A DNA stretch of 64,000 bases from Branchiostoma belcheri (lineage: Eukaryota; Chordata; Leptocardii; Amphioxiformes; Branchiostomatidae): positions 1,134,058-1,198,057 of the forward strand of contig NW_017804087.1 in the NCBI RefSeq assembly GCF_001625305.1, in the 5' to 3' direction. Under the pieces are notes generated by a model. It saw nothing but the letters and a program-made list of their open reading frames with translations. It made no database searches and was not told the DNA's origin. Shown here piece after piece: positions 51,324 through 63,816 of the stretch (its first letter is position 1; each line of letters begins with the position of its first letter). Made by a program: the position numbers and the translations under genes.

Positions 51324-54300
51324 ATGCTGATGGACACCAGCGATATGATCTGTGACACGTATCCGGTACGTTTTCTGGCTCTTTGTTTCTTAAATCAAGT
51401 ATGTCGTAGTTTGTGGCACGTGGGGAGGGGGGCATGATTATTTTGTTTATGGACGTCATTTTCGCGTGCTAAAATTATATTATGCATAATATTACAATTA
51501 ATCATCTACACATATTTTTCATTGAACTGGTTTGTATATTGAGGAACTTTCAGAAAACTGATGTTAAATGTTAAATTTGAAACCTATAAAGGGGTATACT
51601 GTTTGGGGTGGGTTTGTGTGTATGTTTGTCCATGACGTCCAAGAATCCTTGGTTGGACCATGTACCAGTATTAGAGACTTTTACAGGGAATGTGGGTGGA
51701 TATTTAGTTACTTGATTGACAGGAAGGTCAAGCTGGTAGGTGTCCCAGCATGTCCCGGCTGGGAGGAAGTGGGTGGTATGTGGATGAATTCAGGAAGTGC
51801 TTGACTGTGTGTGTGTACGTAATACCTTATTAAATTACATCATACAAAATTCATTGTTCAAAGACATTCACAAAACATATCCTGGAGGTCTGAAATCTGT
51901 GATTTCATGTTTTGTTTAGGGTGAGATGGTTGGAAGAGAATACATGGAGAACCTGTATGGAGAGGACATGGACAGAGTACTCCACTCTGTAGTGTAAGTA
52001 TAAGGGTCTGCATGCCCCTTTTTCATAAGCCTGAGGAAAACAGTGTTGTTGTAACCCCCATGCAGACCCCCAACTACAATGCTCTTGCTGCCATGCTGTC
52101 TTGAAGTACAAGTAACTAAACACTTATACATGTATCACTATCAGCATTTCTTGAGGAAAAAAAGAAATTTCTTGCTAGAAGTAGAAGTGTTTGAAAACAA
52201 GGCCATATTTAGTATAACTAACACCTGTATGCTTTAGCTCTGTTGCTTTCTGTTTAATTGACAAGAGATGATGGAAATAATAAAATACCATCTAGTAGGT
52301 AAGTTTCAAAGTTGCTCGTACTTGTCAATTTCTTTCTGCATTAAACAGTATTTCTTTGTCTTTATAGGAAACTGAAGAATGCAGTTATTGGAAACAACAA
52401 GCAGAAATTTCACATGATGTCCCTAGGAGTTGTGGCCAGGTAGGTCATGTATACTTTCATTCATACTATAGCATTCAAAGCATGAATCAACTTTGTTACA
52501 TTTTGTACTGTCATCCAAGTATTGTATGTTTCTGGTGCAAAATTTTCTAACTAATGATTGCTTATACTTCGTTGCAGACTTCTAGAGTTTATCCAGAATG
52601 AACGAGCAGCCGTAGGTTTGAGGACAGAGTCAGCGATAGTCCTGGGCAGCCTGGCTAAAGGATCACAGGCAAACGTGAAGAGACTGGTGGACAGTGGAGT
52701 GGTGCCCATTCTGCTGCAATGTAAGTGGTCTAATCTTCTCATTAATATAGTAGATTTTCAAAAAATGTTTGGATCCAAAAGACGGACTGACTAGAACACT
52801 TCACAACTTTTCCACTGTGTTGTATTCATGTTTCTTGTAGGTTTGAATAACTCCAACCTGAAGTTTGTGGAAGGCTGCCTGAGATGTCTGAGGTCCATCT
52901 TCACCAGTCAGGCTGCACCGGTAGAACTACTGTATACTGTAAGTCTCACAAAATTTACCTAAGGATAGTCTGAAAATCTGATATTCTTGCAAACTTTGGT
53001 CTTATAATTTATATGATAGACAAACAATATCAATGATCAGTTCTTAAGTAATATGTTACTTTTAAAGTCACTATAGTAAGTGTGGCAAGGTGTACTTGCT
53101 CATATCATTTGAATGTCAACAAATAATATAAAATAAAGCAAGAAACCGAATTGTTTCCATATGCACATTGTACTTGTGCTGTACATAATTATGTTTAAAA
53201 TGTTTTTTGGCAACACCCGGGGAGTGGAGCCAACAGTACTTTGTGATTTTGGTTATAAACTGATTGTCTGTACTACAGGACCCAGGAGTTGTGCCCCACA
53301 TGTTGGACATAGTGTCCCAGTCTCCTACAACACAGGAGTGTGTCTGCAGCATTCTGGCTCAGTGCTGTAAGGTATGTATGTCAGAAAGTCAATACTTTCT
53401 ATACATGTTTGATCATATAATTTGTTATTTTTTGTTATTTTCCATTAAATGAATATTATTGCAAACTTCTGTAAAATTGCTAAGCAAATAAGCTGTATAT
53501 TGTTCCTTTCCAGACCTCAGAACATCAAGGCCTTCTGTACAGCAATGGAGTCATTGAATCACTGGCACCTCTTCTGGCATCTAAGATGTACAAGGTGTGT
53601 GCTCTTAGATCCTTCAGGAATTTATACCCAGCCAGTAACATGTAGGCATTGGTCTTGTAAGTGCACATTCCTCCAGAAAGGCAGCTGAAATTCCTCCACT
53701 CAAGATTATGATGCAACATTAACCAAACATCCAACAAAAGCCATGAAAAGCTAGCTTTTGCACAGGCAAAGTACTTCTGAGCCAACGTGCTTCACTTACA
53801 TATTGTTTAACTTACATATATCCTTTACTGACCAGATTATGTGTATTCTGTGTCATCAGGCAGGGTGCAGTTTCTCTGTGAACTACTGGATTGAGTATGT
53901 GACAGATAAAAACTGTGTATGTTTCTCCTGTCCCAGGTGCAGATGCCAGCCCTGCGTGTGTTCTGTGTCATCACCTACATGAACCAGATTGTGTCGTCTG
54001 CGGTGGCAGCGGCCAGCGTGGCGGAGCGGCCCTTACCGGACCTGCTGGTGGAGCTGTGTTTACGGGACAAGAGCGTGGAGATGCAGATGAGCTCGGCCAA
54101 ATGTCTGACGTACATGTGCAGAGCCAACGCACTGTCTAGCCAGGACTCCAAAATTGTGTACAAGGTAGACACTGACAGGCCCTAGTAATAATTACTACCG
54201 GGTATGGTAGTATTGTTTTGGGTGACTCATTTGTGAGTTTGTCTCTCTGTCTGTCATCTTTGCTTCGGCTGCATGGTGGGTGGGAAATGATTTTCACAGT

Positions 54301-57300
54301 TACTTTTTTTTTCTTCAGGGGGCCCAGGGTATTACATTAGTACAATAGCTTGAAGGGCGGTTATACCAGCTCTACAGATACAGATACAGATACAGATACA
54401 GATACAAGACATGACATTGTTACATTTAGTCAAAAAAAGAAGAAGAACATACATAAAAACGTAATGTCCAATGCATCAAAACAGGGACATAGTCCCAAAA
54501 TCCTAGCCATTCCATGGTCAAAATTTGGAGTGGAGGTCTAAACAAGAACTGGTGTAAGTCGCCTTTCAATTTAACAATCCAAACTGTGAACTGGCTTACT
54601 GGTCTGTTTCCTGTGTTTCCAGGCCCTGCCCACTCTGATCCGTATGTGTAAGAAGGACCGTACGCTGGAGGAGAGAGTGGAGGGAGCGGAGACGCTGGCG
54701 TACCTGATCGAGGTGGACCTGGAACTCCAGCGTATCGCAAGCTACTCCGACCACCTCATTCCCACACTGTCTGAGTTCCTCAGATATCCCTCCACACAAA
54801 CCACGGTCATGGATCTCAAGCGGGTAAAATAATTACTTTTCTTAAAGCCATCAAATGCAATTTCATCAAGGCAAAACAGAAATTATTCTGGAAATCTGTC
54901 TCATATTGACATTTACTGTCATTTCTTTATGGCATATTTGGCCATAATTTCATACTTGAAGTGTTTGAAATAGCTATGTGAGGGGCATGATCACTAGATA
55001 GTTTTAAGCAACGTTTACAGTTACATGTAGAATTACAAAGGTTAGGTGTATCAGGTCATTTGTTGTAAGCTGCCACTAAGCCATGGGCCAGCAAAGCCAG
55101 TGTGTCATGCCAAAGGATGGTTATACCAGCCATACAGATACAGAAGCTGGTATGTTACATCGAAGGACAGTTATACTGGCTATACAGACACAGATACAGA
55201 AGCTGTTATGTTCTGACAAATGGCAGTTGTACCAGCTATACAAATACAGAATAATGTTCTATTTCTTTGTGTTTCAGTTGGACTATGACATGAAGCACTC
55301 TCATGAACTAAAGGCTGCAGCACTCATGGCTTTTGCCTCACTGGGAGCTAATGATGAAGATATCAGGAAGAAGGTAATTATTAGCAACAACTGTAGAAAA
55401 CAAATTGAATGGTGAATGATTGTACCCACTGAATATTGTACCCATTGAAAAAATTTTATGATGAACGTTGACCTAAAGCCGAAAAAAGTGGTTTTATGTC
55501 ACGTACATGTATTGCTTTTTTTCTTTCAGATAATAGAGACAGAGAATTTGATGGACCATGTGGTGTGTGGACTGTCAGACCCAGTAGTTAGAGTCAGACT
55601 GGCAGCAGTCAGGTAGGTTGGAGGGATTGTTGCAAGCAGGCTGCAGTTTCTCTGCATGTATATGACACATAAAAGTTGTGAGAGCAGAAATATCTGATCA
55701 TACACGGTAACACCCCTGTAAGTTTTGTCTGAAAATGAATATTAATCTCTAGCTAATAAATGTTTTTTGTTTATACTTTGTCAACCTAAAATTGAAAAAG
55801 AGATTTGGTATTCAGGTTTTATCGGTGGATTTTTTAATTGATTTTTTTTTCACAGATGTCTCCACAGTTTGTCCAGATCAGTTCAGCAGCTCAGAACAAG
55901 TTTTCAGGACCATGCAGTCTGGAAACCACTAATGAAGGCAAGCATTTTTTTTTGGGTCCACTCTAAAGAGCAAATCATCGAGTTTATGAAATCCAGGAAT
56001 GTTTTCATTATTATAGTATACATAGTCCAGTGGTTAGCGACCCTGCCTCTGGACCAAGAGATTGGGACTTGGGAGTTTGAATCCCAGCAATGTTGCTCAC
56101 TTGACATGCATGCTAGTGTAAGGGGTTGCAGTCCTTAGGAAGGGATGTTAAGCCATGGTCTGCTGTTAGGAGAATTTTCCTGGTACAATGAACCCATGTT
56201 TATGTACACACTGTGCACAGCATCTGTTAATAAATATGTACTGTAATAACAAGATGTTATAATGCCTTGCAGCTCTTACAGAATGCAGATGATGATATGT
56301 TGACTGTGGCCTCATCAACTCTGTGTAATCTACTATTGGAGTTTTCTCCCAGCAAAGAGGTATTACATGTACTATAAATACCAGAACCTCCTATAGATAT
56401 GTGCACATATTGGTGTGACATCATCATTTTTTTACAGAAATGTGCTCATATTTGTGTGACATAATGTCTTTGCAGAAATGTACACATTTCTGTGCCATCA
56501 TCACTTTTTATGCTCATACATGTATCTTCTGGCTTTAAGTACTAGTATTAGAAAAATGTTTTTTCAAGAAGTCCTTTTTTTTATATTAAAAAAACACTGC
56601 TTTTTCACATCAGTATGACTTTCCAATACTAGGAAAAGCACAAAATCCTGTAACTGTTTTAGGCATTGTACCTAATAAAGTAAATTACAGATGGACTTTA
56701 AGTACACAGCAAAGAAATCTAACCCTTTGTTCTAACACAGCCCATGCTGGAATCTGGAGCTGTGGATCTGCTGTGTGATCTGACAAAGAGAGATGATCCC
56801 GCTCTGCGACTGAACGGGATCTGGGCACTCATGGTATGGAAACAACTCCACAACAAACACAAGTTCTTAACAGTACTAGAGCACAGTAGAAGAGAGAGAC
56901 ATGTGAGGGTGCAAAATACCAGTCTAGTAACAGCAATACTGGTATTCTGTACTGAAAACTGAAATCACAGATAGAAAAAAAGTCACCATTTTGTCACCTA
57001 AATACTCTGTGACTTTAGCATTTCTGAGATTTTTAGAAAACTGCAGTTCTATCAAGTATTTTGCACCCTGACATTCTATCAGTAACTGGCATGTGTCAAG
57101 ACAAATGATGTACAATATAATACAGTTGTAGCACCACTAATTTTTGCATAATTATTACACTGCATAATCAAATTATTCAGAGACAAGTTAAGTAGATATT
57201 GACATTTGCATGCAAGCTTAATTACAAATACCCATTCCTTAATTCCATTTATTTTAAGGCATTCAGACATGAAAATTTTCCGATTCACCAAAATTGTAAT

Positions 57301-60009
57301 GGCCATTTTGATTTTGACAAATTTGCACTCAAGAAGTTCTATGATTTAAAAAAGAAACCTTGAATTTCTTCAATGTCTGAATGTTGTAAAATATAAACTA
57401 GCTATGCTTTCACCTTGACATTGCAAAACATTAAAGCTGTGTATGACCTCTAACATTGACCCTTGACCCTGACCTTCAGTGCTGCCCTGTGACCTTTGAC
57501 CTCCCCAGATGTGTTCCATAAACCCCTTTGATCTGTTTGTTTCAGAACATGGCATTTCAAGTGGAAACCAAGGTGATAAGTCCAATAATTCTAACAACAC
57601 ATGGTGGGGTGGGGGGCATCCAATTCTGGGGTAATGTATAGATCTTTAGACATCAGTACCTAACAATGACCCATTTTACACAGGGGAAAAAGCCTTCTTT
57701 AGAACGTAAAGAACATTCTTTTGAGAAGCAAACAATACACAATTATCATAACTTATTATAAGTTATTGATGATTGCTTTTGTTTGCTTCTCAACAGAACG
57801 TTTTTACAAGCCGTGGTGGTAGATTCTCAATTGGCTGTCATACTAAGTTAGTGTGACGTCATATTAGTTACACGTGCATACTGTACTTACACAGCATGGT
57901 CCTCCAACATACACTGCTTAAGCAGAAACTAATGATTATAGAATTAAAAACAAGCTTATGCAGACATTTGTAGTCAATCTGATCTTTACAGACTAGTACT
58001 AGTAATAAATGAGAGAGTGAGTACTAGCCAGTTGTACTAGCCAGTGTATGACATACATTTTAGAACAGGCTTCATATATTTTGATAAATCTGCATGAGTA
58101 ATGAACAGCAGGTTGTAGTAACAGTTGTAACTTGTGTAGCATAGAATTTTTTTTCCAGCTCCTGACATGTTTTAGCAGTTAACCACATCAGTTACATAAC
58201 TGTGAGCTTGTGTTGTTCCTGTACAGAACATGGCATTCCAGGCAGAGCAGAAAGTGAAGAGTCAGATCCTGGCAGCGTTAGGGACGGATCAGCTGTTCAA
58301 ACTCCTGTCTGATCCTGACGTCAACGTTCTGATGAAGACACTCGGGCTGCTGAGGAACCTCCTCTCCAACAAACCTGTAAGGAAGGCTTCTGTTGTTTCA
58401 TCTACTTGTACAGTGTTTTTTTTGTGTGTCAGTGTGTGCAGTTGGTTGTGTTTCTGTAGTTATTTCCACATGATAGGTACATGTATTTCAGAGACAACAC
58501 TGATAGGAAGTTAGGTCAAAGATCCCAGAAAAGGTTATCTCATTTCCTGTCCTCAAATCCCTGCTATGTGTATGTCTGTTGCCTCATGAGAGAAAAGTGG
58601 ATAGTGGATTTGTTACTGTTGTTATGAATAGTTCACAGTTAGTGAACTTACACTCAGACATTGAACAGACATTGAAAATGAATGAAAATATAACATGGAA
58701 TGAGAAATGGCATTTTGTGTCACACACTATCTTAGGTTATGCTATAGAACCACAGGAAATAGCGTCAAGCTGACTTTGGATCCAAACTACTAGTAACCAT
58801 TACTATTTAGATTTACTTCTTTAGTTTTGAACACAAACACGATCTACTGCTCCAATGCAGTAGTGATCATTTGAAATTGTTTTTTAAATGTTTACAAATG
58901 TTTTTTTCCCAGCACATTGACCACATCATGGGGATGCATGGACAACAGATCATGCAGGCGATTGTACTCATACTGGAGGGGGAGCATACCATAGAAGTCA
59001 AGGAACAGGTCTGTATTACTATTGTATATTCATATACTTTTGTTTCTTTGGTTGTTTGTTGGATCATCTAAATCTGAAAAGGGAAAAAATGTTTTACTGC
59101 TGCAAAGGTAAACAATAAATTGATATCTTCTCCATTTCTTTTCCAGACACTGTGTATCTTAGCCAACATCTCAGATGGCACGACGGCAAAAGACTTCATC
59201 ATGGCGAATGACGATGTCCTGAAGAAAATCACTAACTACATGATCCACGCCAACGTGCGGCTTCAGATCGCCGCTACCTTCTGTATCTCCAACCTGGTCT
59301 GGAACGAGGAGGAGGGTAAGGAACACCCCCATTTTAGAATGGTGCAAGCCAACATTTTAAAGAGAAGGAGGGATTTTTGACCGGATTTTTTTTCTTGCCA
59401 CTGCTTTCCACTTAAAAAAAAAAGTTATTGCCTTCCAGCATAGAACTCGATTAACTTCCCACATGTTGTACACGCTGTTTTTTTTTGTGTGAAAAAGTTG
59501 TGTAAATCGTATGTAAGTTGCAATTGAAAGCCACGTAAAAGCCGGTCAAAACTTGTGCAAAAGTGTTTAAACTGCATGCTTTTGTAAGCTGCAGTTGTGT
59601 GTCTAACCAAACATCTATAACACATAACCACACAACAATTACACAAATGTTAGAAATTAATGCCATTTGAAATGTAACGTGAGGAACTGTCATTTCCACA
59701 GGAGCATTGGAGCGTCAGATGAAGCTGCGTGACATGGGGGTACAGAAACTGTTACAACAGCTACTCAGTTCCAGTGATACTGTACTGTTCGACAAGTAAG
59801 TTTGTTGGTTTTATTAAGATGCTCCCCCATGGAAAATGTTGAAATCTTGGCACTAGCTAGAACACTGCCTTTGACCTGGCACATGTACGGTTTAAACAAT
59901 GAACCAACCATGACTTCAAGGTACATTTCTTTACATAAAACCAGTTATGTATATTAATGTTTTTACTTTGTTTTACAGGGTGAAGACAGCATTGCAACAG
60001 TTCACTTGA
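51324..60009 (+). CDS. ARMC8: ARMC8, armadillo-repeat subunit of the CTLH/GID E3 ligase (complete, 19 coding exons)
   Basis: An ARM-repeat scaffold, orthologous to yeast Gid5/Vid28, that links the substrate-receptor module to the CTLH ubiquitin ligase. Exons: 51324-51365, 51920-51993, 52368-52439, 52578-52720, 52841-52938, 53279-53371, 53514-53594, 53937-54164, 54623-54823, 55278-55373, 55530-55612, 55856-55937, 56273-56359, 56741-56833, 58227-58376, 58913-59008, 59147-59315, 59702-59795, 59979-60009. All phases agree, giving 670 residues (human about 673). Diagnostic blocks include [74 protein letters not shown] and [12 protein letters not shown]. The intron after 55937 has a GC donor (AAG then gcaagc). 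An in-frame ATG at 51159 would add 55 residues; the 51324 start was preferred for its match to family length. A polyadenylation signal AATAAA is at 60255-60260. Confidence 0.96.
54360..54410. repeat. Hexanucleotide microsatellite and related tandem units
   Basis: (ACAGAT)n, about five copies. Related units of about 58 bp with ggttataccagc and acagatacag recur three times at 55117-55250. Both are in ARMC8 introns. Confidence 0.8.
56020..56235 (+). mobile_element. tRNA-derived SINE in an ARMC8 intron
   Basis: Same family as 45715-45950: agtccagtggttagcgaccc (A box) and gggagtttgaatccc (B box), ending near ggtacaatgaaccc and the tract after it. Confidence 0.7.
57546..57572 (+). other. In-frame 27-nt exon-like duplicate inside an ARMC8 intron
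   Basis: After a good acceptor (tttgtttcag) the sequence reads NMAFQVETK, then gtgataag, a usable donor. The true next exon at 58227 begins NMAFQAEQK. The nine codons are therefore a copy of the start of that exon, phase 0 on both sides, and inclusion would insert nine residues without changing frame. It is either a cryptic microexon or a decayed duplicate exon. Confidence 0.55.
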
Positions 60010-60254
60010 ATGTGCTGAAGTCTACCTACTACAAGCTTGCCAAATTTGAGATCATTAAAGCCCACCATGGCCAGAGACTGAATCTTTCATGCTTTATGTT
60101 GTATACAATTACATGTATGGTTCACACCTCCAAAACCCAGGGTGTCTTGAATTATATGCTGTTGAACTAAAAGATGGAAAAGTTGGAACTCTGTATAGCA
60201 CATCACTAATGACATTGCTGTGCTTAAGTGTACATGTTTCCTTAGCTTTATAGG

Positions 60255-60260
60255 AATAAA
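60255..60260 (+). terminator. ARMC8 polyadenylation signal
   Basis: AATAAA about 246 bp after the ARMC8 stop codon. Confidence 0.65.
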
Positions 60261-60606
60261 GTCAAAAGCTTGATTAAATGTTACGTTTACGGGTCTTGTT
60301 TATTTACCTTTGGGAGTTTCCATAGTGATAGTGTTTTTTAAACAGATTTTTACTTCCGGGTAGGGAAGTATTGTTTTGGGTGGGGAAGATTGACAGGTTT
60401 CAGAATCTGGCCAGCAGGAATTGAAGGTTGGCAAGTATGGGGGGAATTCAGGAAGCAAAGAATTGCCTACCTCCCAGAAGTCTGAAATCTCTGATTTCTT
60501 GTTGGTTAAAACTTAAAAGAATACCCTTTCTTTGTGTTATAATATAAGGGACAATATGAAAGCCCACACAAAGCAGTGACACAGAAAATGTGATAATTCT
60601 TTACAA

Positions 60607-60612
60607 TTTATT
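60607..60612 (-). terminator. Candidate CDC6 polyadenylation signal
   Basis: AATAAA on the minus strand about 650 bp past the CDC6 stop, about 350 bp from the ARMC8 signal. Confidence 0.5.
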
Positions 60613-61261
60613 CATGGCAGACATTTTTATGTTGCCCTATACACATCACAAATACAACCATACAGACAGAACATACAAGTCACATTACAAATATACACTA
60701 GCAGTGCTATAGTAATACAGTCATTAATTTACATCTAGCCTAGCTAAGTTCTCAATTACATTGACACATTGAAAATACACAAATTAACACATTTTAAGCC
60801 CCCTACAAGGTAGACATGCAGCTTTTTTAGCAATGCCTCCGGGGCAGAGCCAATAAGTATATCTTATGTCCAGGCTGGAAAAAGTTATATGCCCAACTTT
60901 TTTGATTCGAGATCTTATTTCAACATCACTTTACAAAATTGAATTATTGCTAGCTGCACTTGGAACAATATATATAAACAGCAGCATCAGTTCTGAAATG
61001 AAAACTTCTAAAAAATGTGTCAAAAAATACTGAAGACAAATATTGCCCTTAACACCAGTCTGATATTGTATTTAAAAATGCTTCATAAGTCCCTATGGCT
61101 TCTGGCATGAACAAAAGAAAATAATTCTGGCTCCTTGGACTGACACAAATTGGAAACTACAGTTTAAAACTTGCTTCACTATGGACTTGTACCAACACAG
61201 ATGAACTTTCGAGATACTGAGATTTAGTTGTGGTTAGGAGTAAGGTTTATACAGTGTTTGA

Positions 61262-63816
61262 TCAAGCCGGGATGCCTTCCTTCAGTATAGATGACATTAG
61301 GACCTTGTCCTGTAGGGCGAACTCCAACTCTGATTCCTCCATTCTCAGAGATGCCTGTAAAACAGATCAGGTCAGGTCAGAACATTTCTTGGCAACACCA
61401 CTGGGACAGAGTCATTTGTGTGACCTATTCAAAACTATTTATCTGTTGCATGCTGACATGAAATATCTACTCAGGACACTTAAATCTTATCAAAATGTAG
61501 AGAAGTTTTTGGTCTAAACTTCCAATAAAAGTTTGCGACCACACTGTTTCTTTAGGAACTTGAAGGATACTAGTAACAGAAGTCAAAAGGAAGGTCTTCC
61601 ACAGTCAAATAAAGACATCTTTAGTGATATTGAGATTGGTGTACCTTGATCATTCTGGCCTCCTTCGCCTTCTTGAGAGAGAGGATTCCTCTGGTCTCGA
61701 TGAGAGTACAGAGGGACAGGAACTCTGACTGGTCCACGTTGGCAACTTGTCGCTTTTTGCACACACGACTGTAAACCTCATGTAGCTGAAAAAAACCCAT
61801 AAAAATCCTTTTTAATATACATATTTATGTTCACAGGGGCAAAACATAGTTTTTGTTTTGCTTCTTCTTCTCCAAACAAATATGGTCAATGACCTAGACC
61901 AGACAACTGTCACCATGGTAACTGGTGCTTTTGCAGACACCCTGTGCTGTTGGATTACATTATGTAGCAAGTTGGAGGGACTGGTCACTGTTTATACTAC
62001 TGTAAATGCATTTATGTTCGTGAGGACTAAATTTCGCGCAGCGGAGCAAATAGAGAGTTCGCGAGGGATTTTAGTTCGCTATACAGCAGAACCAAATACA
62101 AAAGGGAATGCCGACTTCCGCCCGCCCCCCCCCCCTCCTTTCATGGGTTTACCCGGCCCCGGAAATCCCCCATATTTGATAATAATAAAGTCCCAATATT
62201 TTTCTTTTGTCACACAAAATCACCGGCTATGGAATCTTTTAACAAAACGCTACTTAGTACAGAGTAACAGTGATTTGGTTGCAGTTAAAAATTCATACCG
62301 AACTGATGGCTCGTGCTGAGAATCACACGGGATCTGTAACGTTATCGTACCGAAGGACCAGGCATCGAACGGTTAGATTTTTACTCGGATATTCAAAGAT
62401 GAACTCGTAAAATACATTTTCAAAAGCAGGAAAATCTTGTTTCCCGGCATTTATCTCTTGAAATACGGCGCTAATTTGACACAAAAATTAGTTTCATGCC
62501 CCGCTCCTGGCTTTCTCAGCTAGCTGCATAAATTTTGACGGTATGCAAATCTCGCGTCACGTGTCCGAATTTCGCGTCTCTGATTGGTTGTGCGTCAGTC
62601 GGAGCAGCTCGCCGCGGTAACATACAAGCGGGCCGACGCGATGTAAACAAATTTTCTTTGTTTTAATATAAGCGCTAAAACGCTTTTTCCACAACTACAC
62701 ATCGATATTCTAGTGAAGGAATGCATAGTTCCAAGAATCTTTCGGGAAAATGTATATTTCTATGGGGATTTTTGGTGTTTTCGGCGTGATTTTGCAAACC
62801 GGAAGTATACGGACCCCGGCGTGCCTCGGCGTGGGTTCGTCGTACCCAAGCTAAATTTTTAGCATTTTTACCCTCCGTTTTACCAACCAAAACAAAATAC
62901 AACTCCCGCTAAGGAGAACCCAGTAACATTTCAGATCCCAGCAATTATGTTTTTGATCAAAATATTTGTGGATGTGCCTGCATTTTAGCCGTATTCCCGT
63001 CGCAAGCGGCCCCGCGACGTGCACGCTAAGATTTCTTGTACGCAGTTGACATGGCTTGACACTGGATTCGGTGTCTCATAAAATAATTTTTATCAGTATA
63101 AATAATTCTGATACTCAACAATAGCGCAGAAATATTCTATTTCTTGAAGAACTGGACAGGTCTACTTTTATTTGTGTCTATTTCTGCTGAGACAATTCGG
63201 ATAGTTATACTTGGCTCTATGGGTAGTAGTAACGTATTTTACAATTTTGGAAACCTGGAAGACGGGAGTGTAGCGATACGGTAAACAGTTCGCGAGGGAC
63301 ATGACTTCACGAAGCAAGGCTCTTCGCGAAAACGGCGAAGTTAAATCCCTGACGAATAAAAATGCATTTACAGTATATATTAATGTATTTGAGTAAGAAT
63401 TCATAGTTTGTTAGGCTATGTGAAGGTAAACATTATGCATTTGCTTTGCAAATGTTAATTATGTAGAAGGAAATAAAGTCTAGAATCTCTAATCTCTAAT
63501 TTCTCTAATCTCTAAGTCTCTAATCTAGAAGGAACCTCTAAAAGGACAACATTTCACACATTTTTGACAACACCACAGGAGCAGAGCCTTCTTACCTTTC
63601 CTAGGGTGATCTCCTTTGTCTTGCCAGACTTGAGCATGAGCAGTAGGGTACAGACGACAAGTTTCTGTTGTAGCGGGAAGGTCTGCTGTTGGTTGGTGTT
63701 GGAGGCGACCATCCGAGAACTGTACACCTCCGACACCACGCTCGCGATGTGTGACAGGCCAACTTTCTTAGGCACGGGAGTCTTGGGTGATTTTCTTGGA
63801 CTTTTCGTGGGAGAAC
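61262..63816 (-). CDS. CDC6: CDC6, C-terminal part (last three coding exons; gene continues beyond the right edge)
   Basis: CDC6 is the AAA+ ATPase that, with ORC and CDT1, loads the MCM2-7 helicase at origins. Coding exons on the minus strand are 63816-63596 (enters with 2 nt of a split codon), 61785-61645 and 61354-61262, ending in TGA. They encode about 151 residues covering the winged-helix domain. Family matches include VPKKVGLSHIASVVSEV, FPLQQKLVVCTLLLMLK, KEITLGK, VYSRVCKKRQVANVDQSEF, LIETRGILSLKKAKEARMIK and the end LEFALQDKVLMSSILKEG. The AAA+ core must lie to the right of the window. A linker just before the winged helix carries SPTK, SPRK and SPKT in a row, matching the CDK consensus. 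The first intron is about 1.8 kb and holds a TIR element. ARMC8 converges on it. Confidence 0.93.
61998..63375. mobile_element. DNA-element-like insertion in a CDC6 intron
   Basis: About 1.38 kb bounded by inverted termini that begin TACTGTAAATGCATT, with related inner blocks (gttcgcgaggga on both sides). The CpG-rich interior encodes no recognisable transposase. Confidence 0.6.
63480..63532. repeat. (TCTCTAA)n microsatellite
   Basis: Irregular runs of tctctaat just downstream (on the minus strand) of the first visible CDC6 exon. Confidence 0.8.

Noticed and set aside
61858..62319. 153-residue plus-strand ORF
   Set aside because: Falls in a dispersed repeat (related to 49436-49545, inverted) and the TIR element; no protein similarity recognised.
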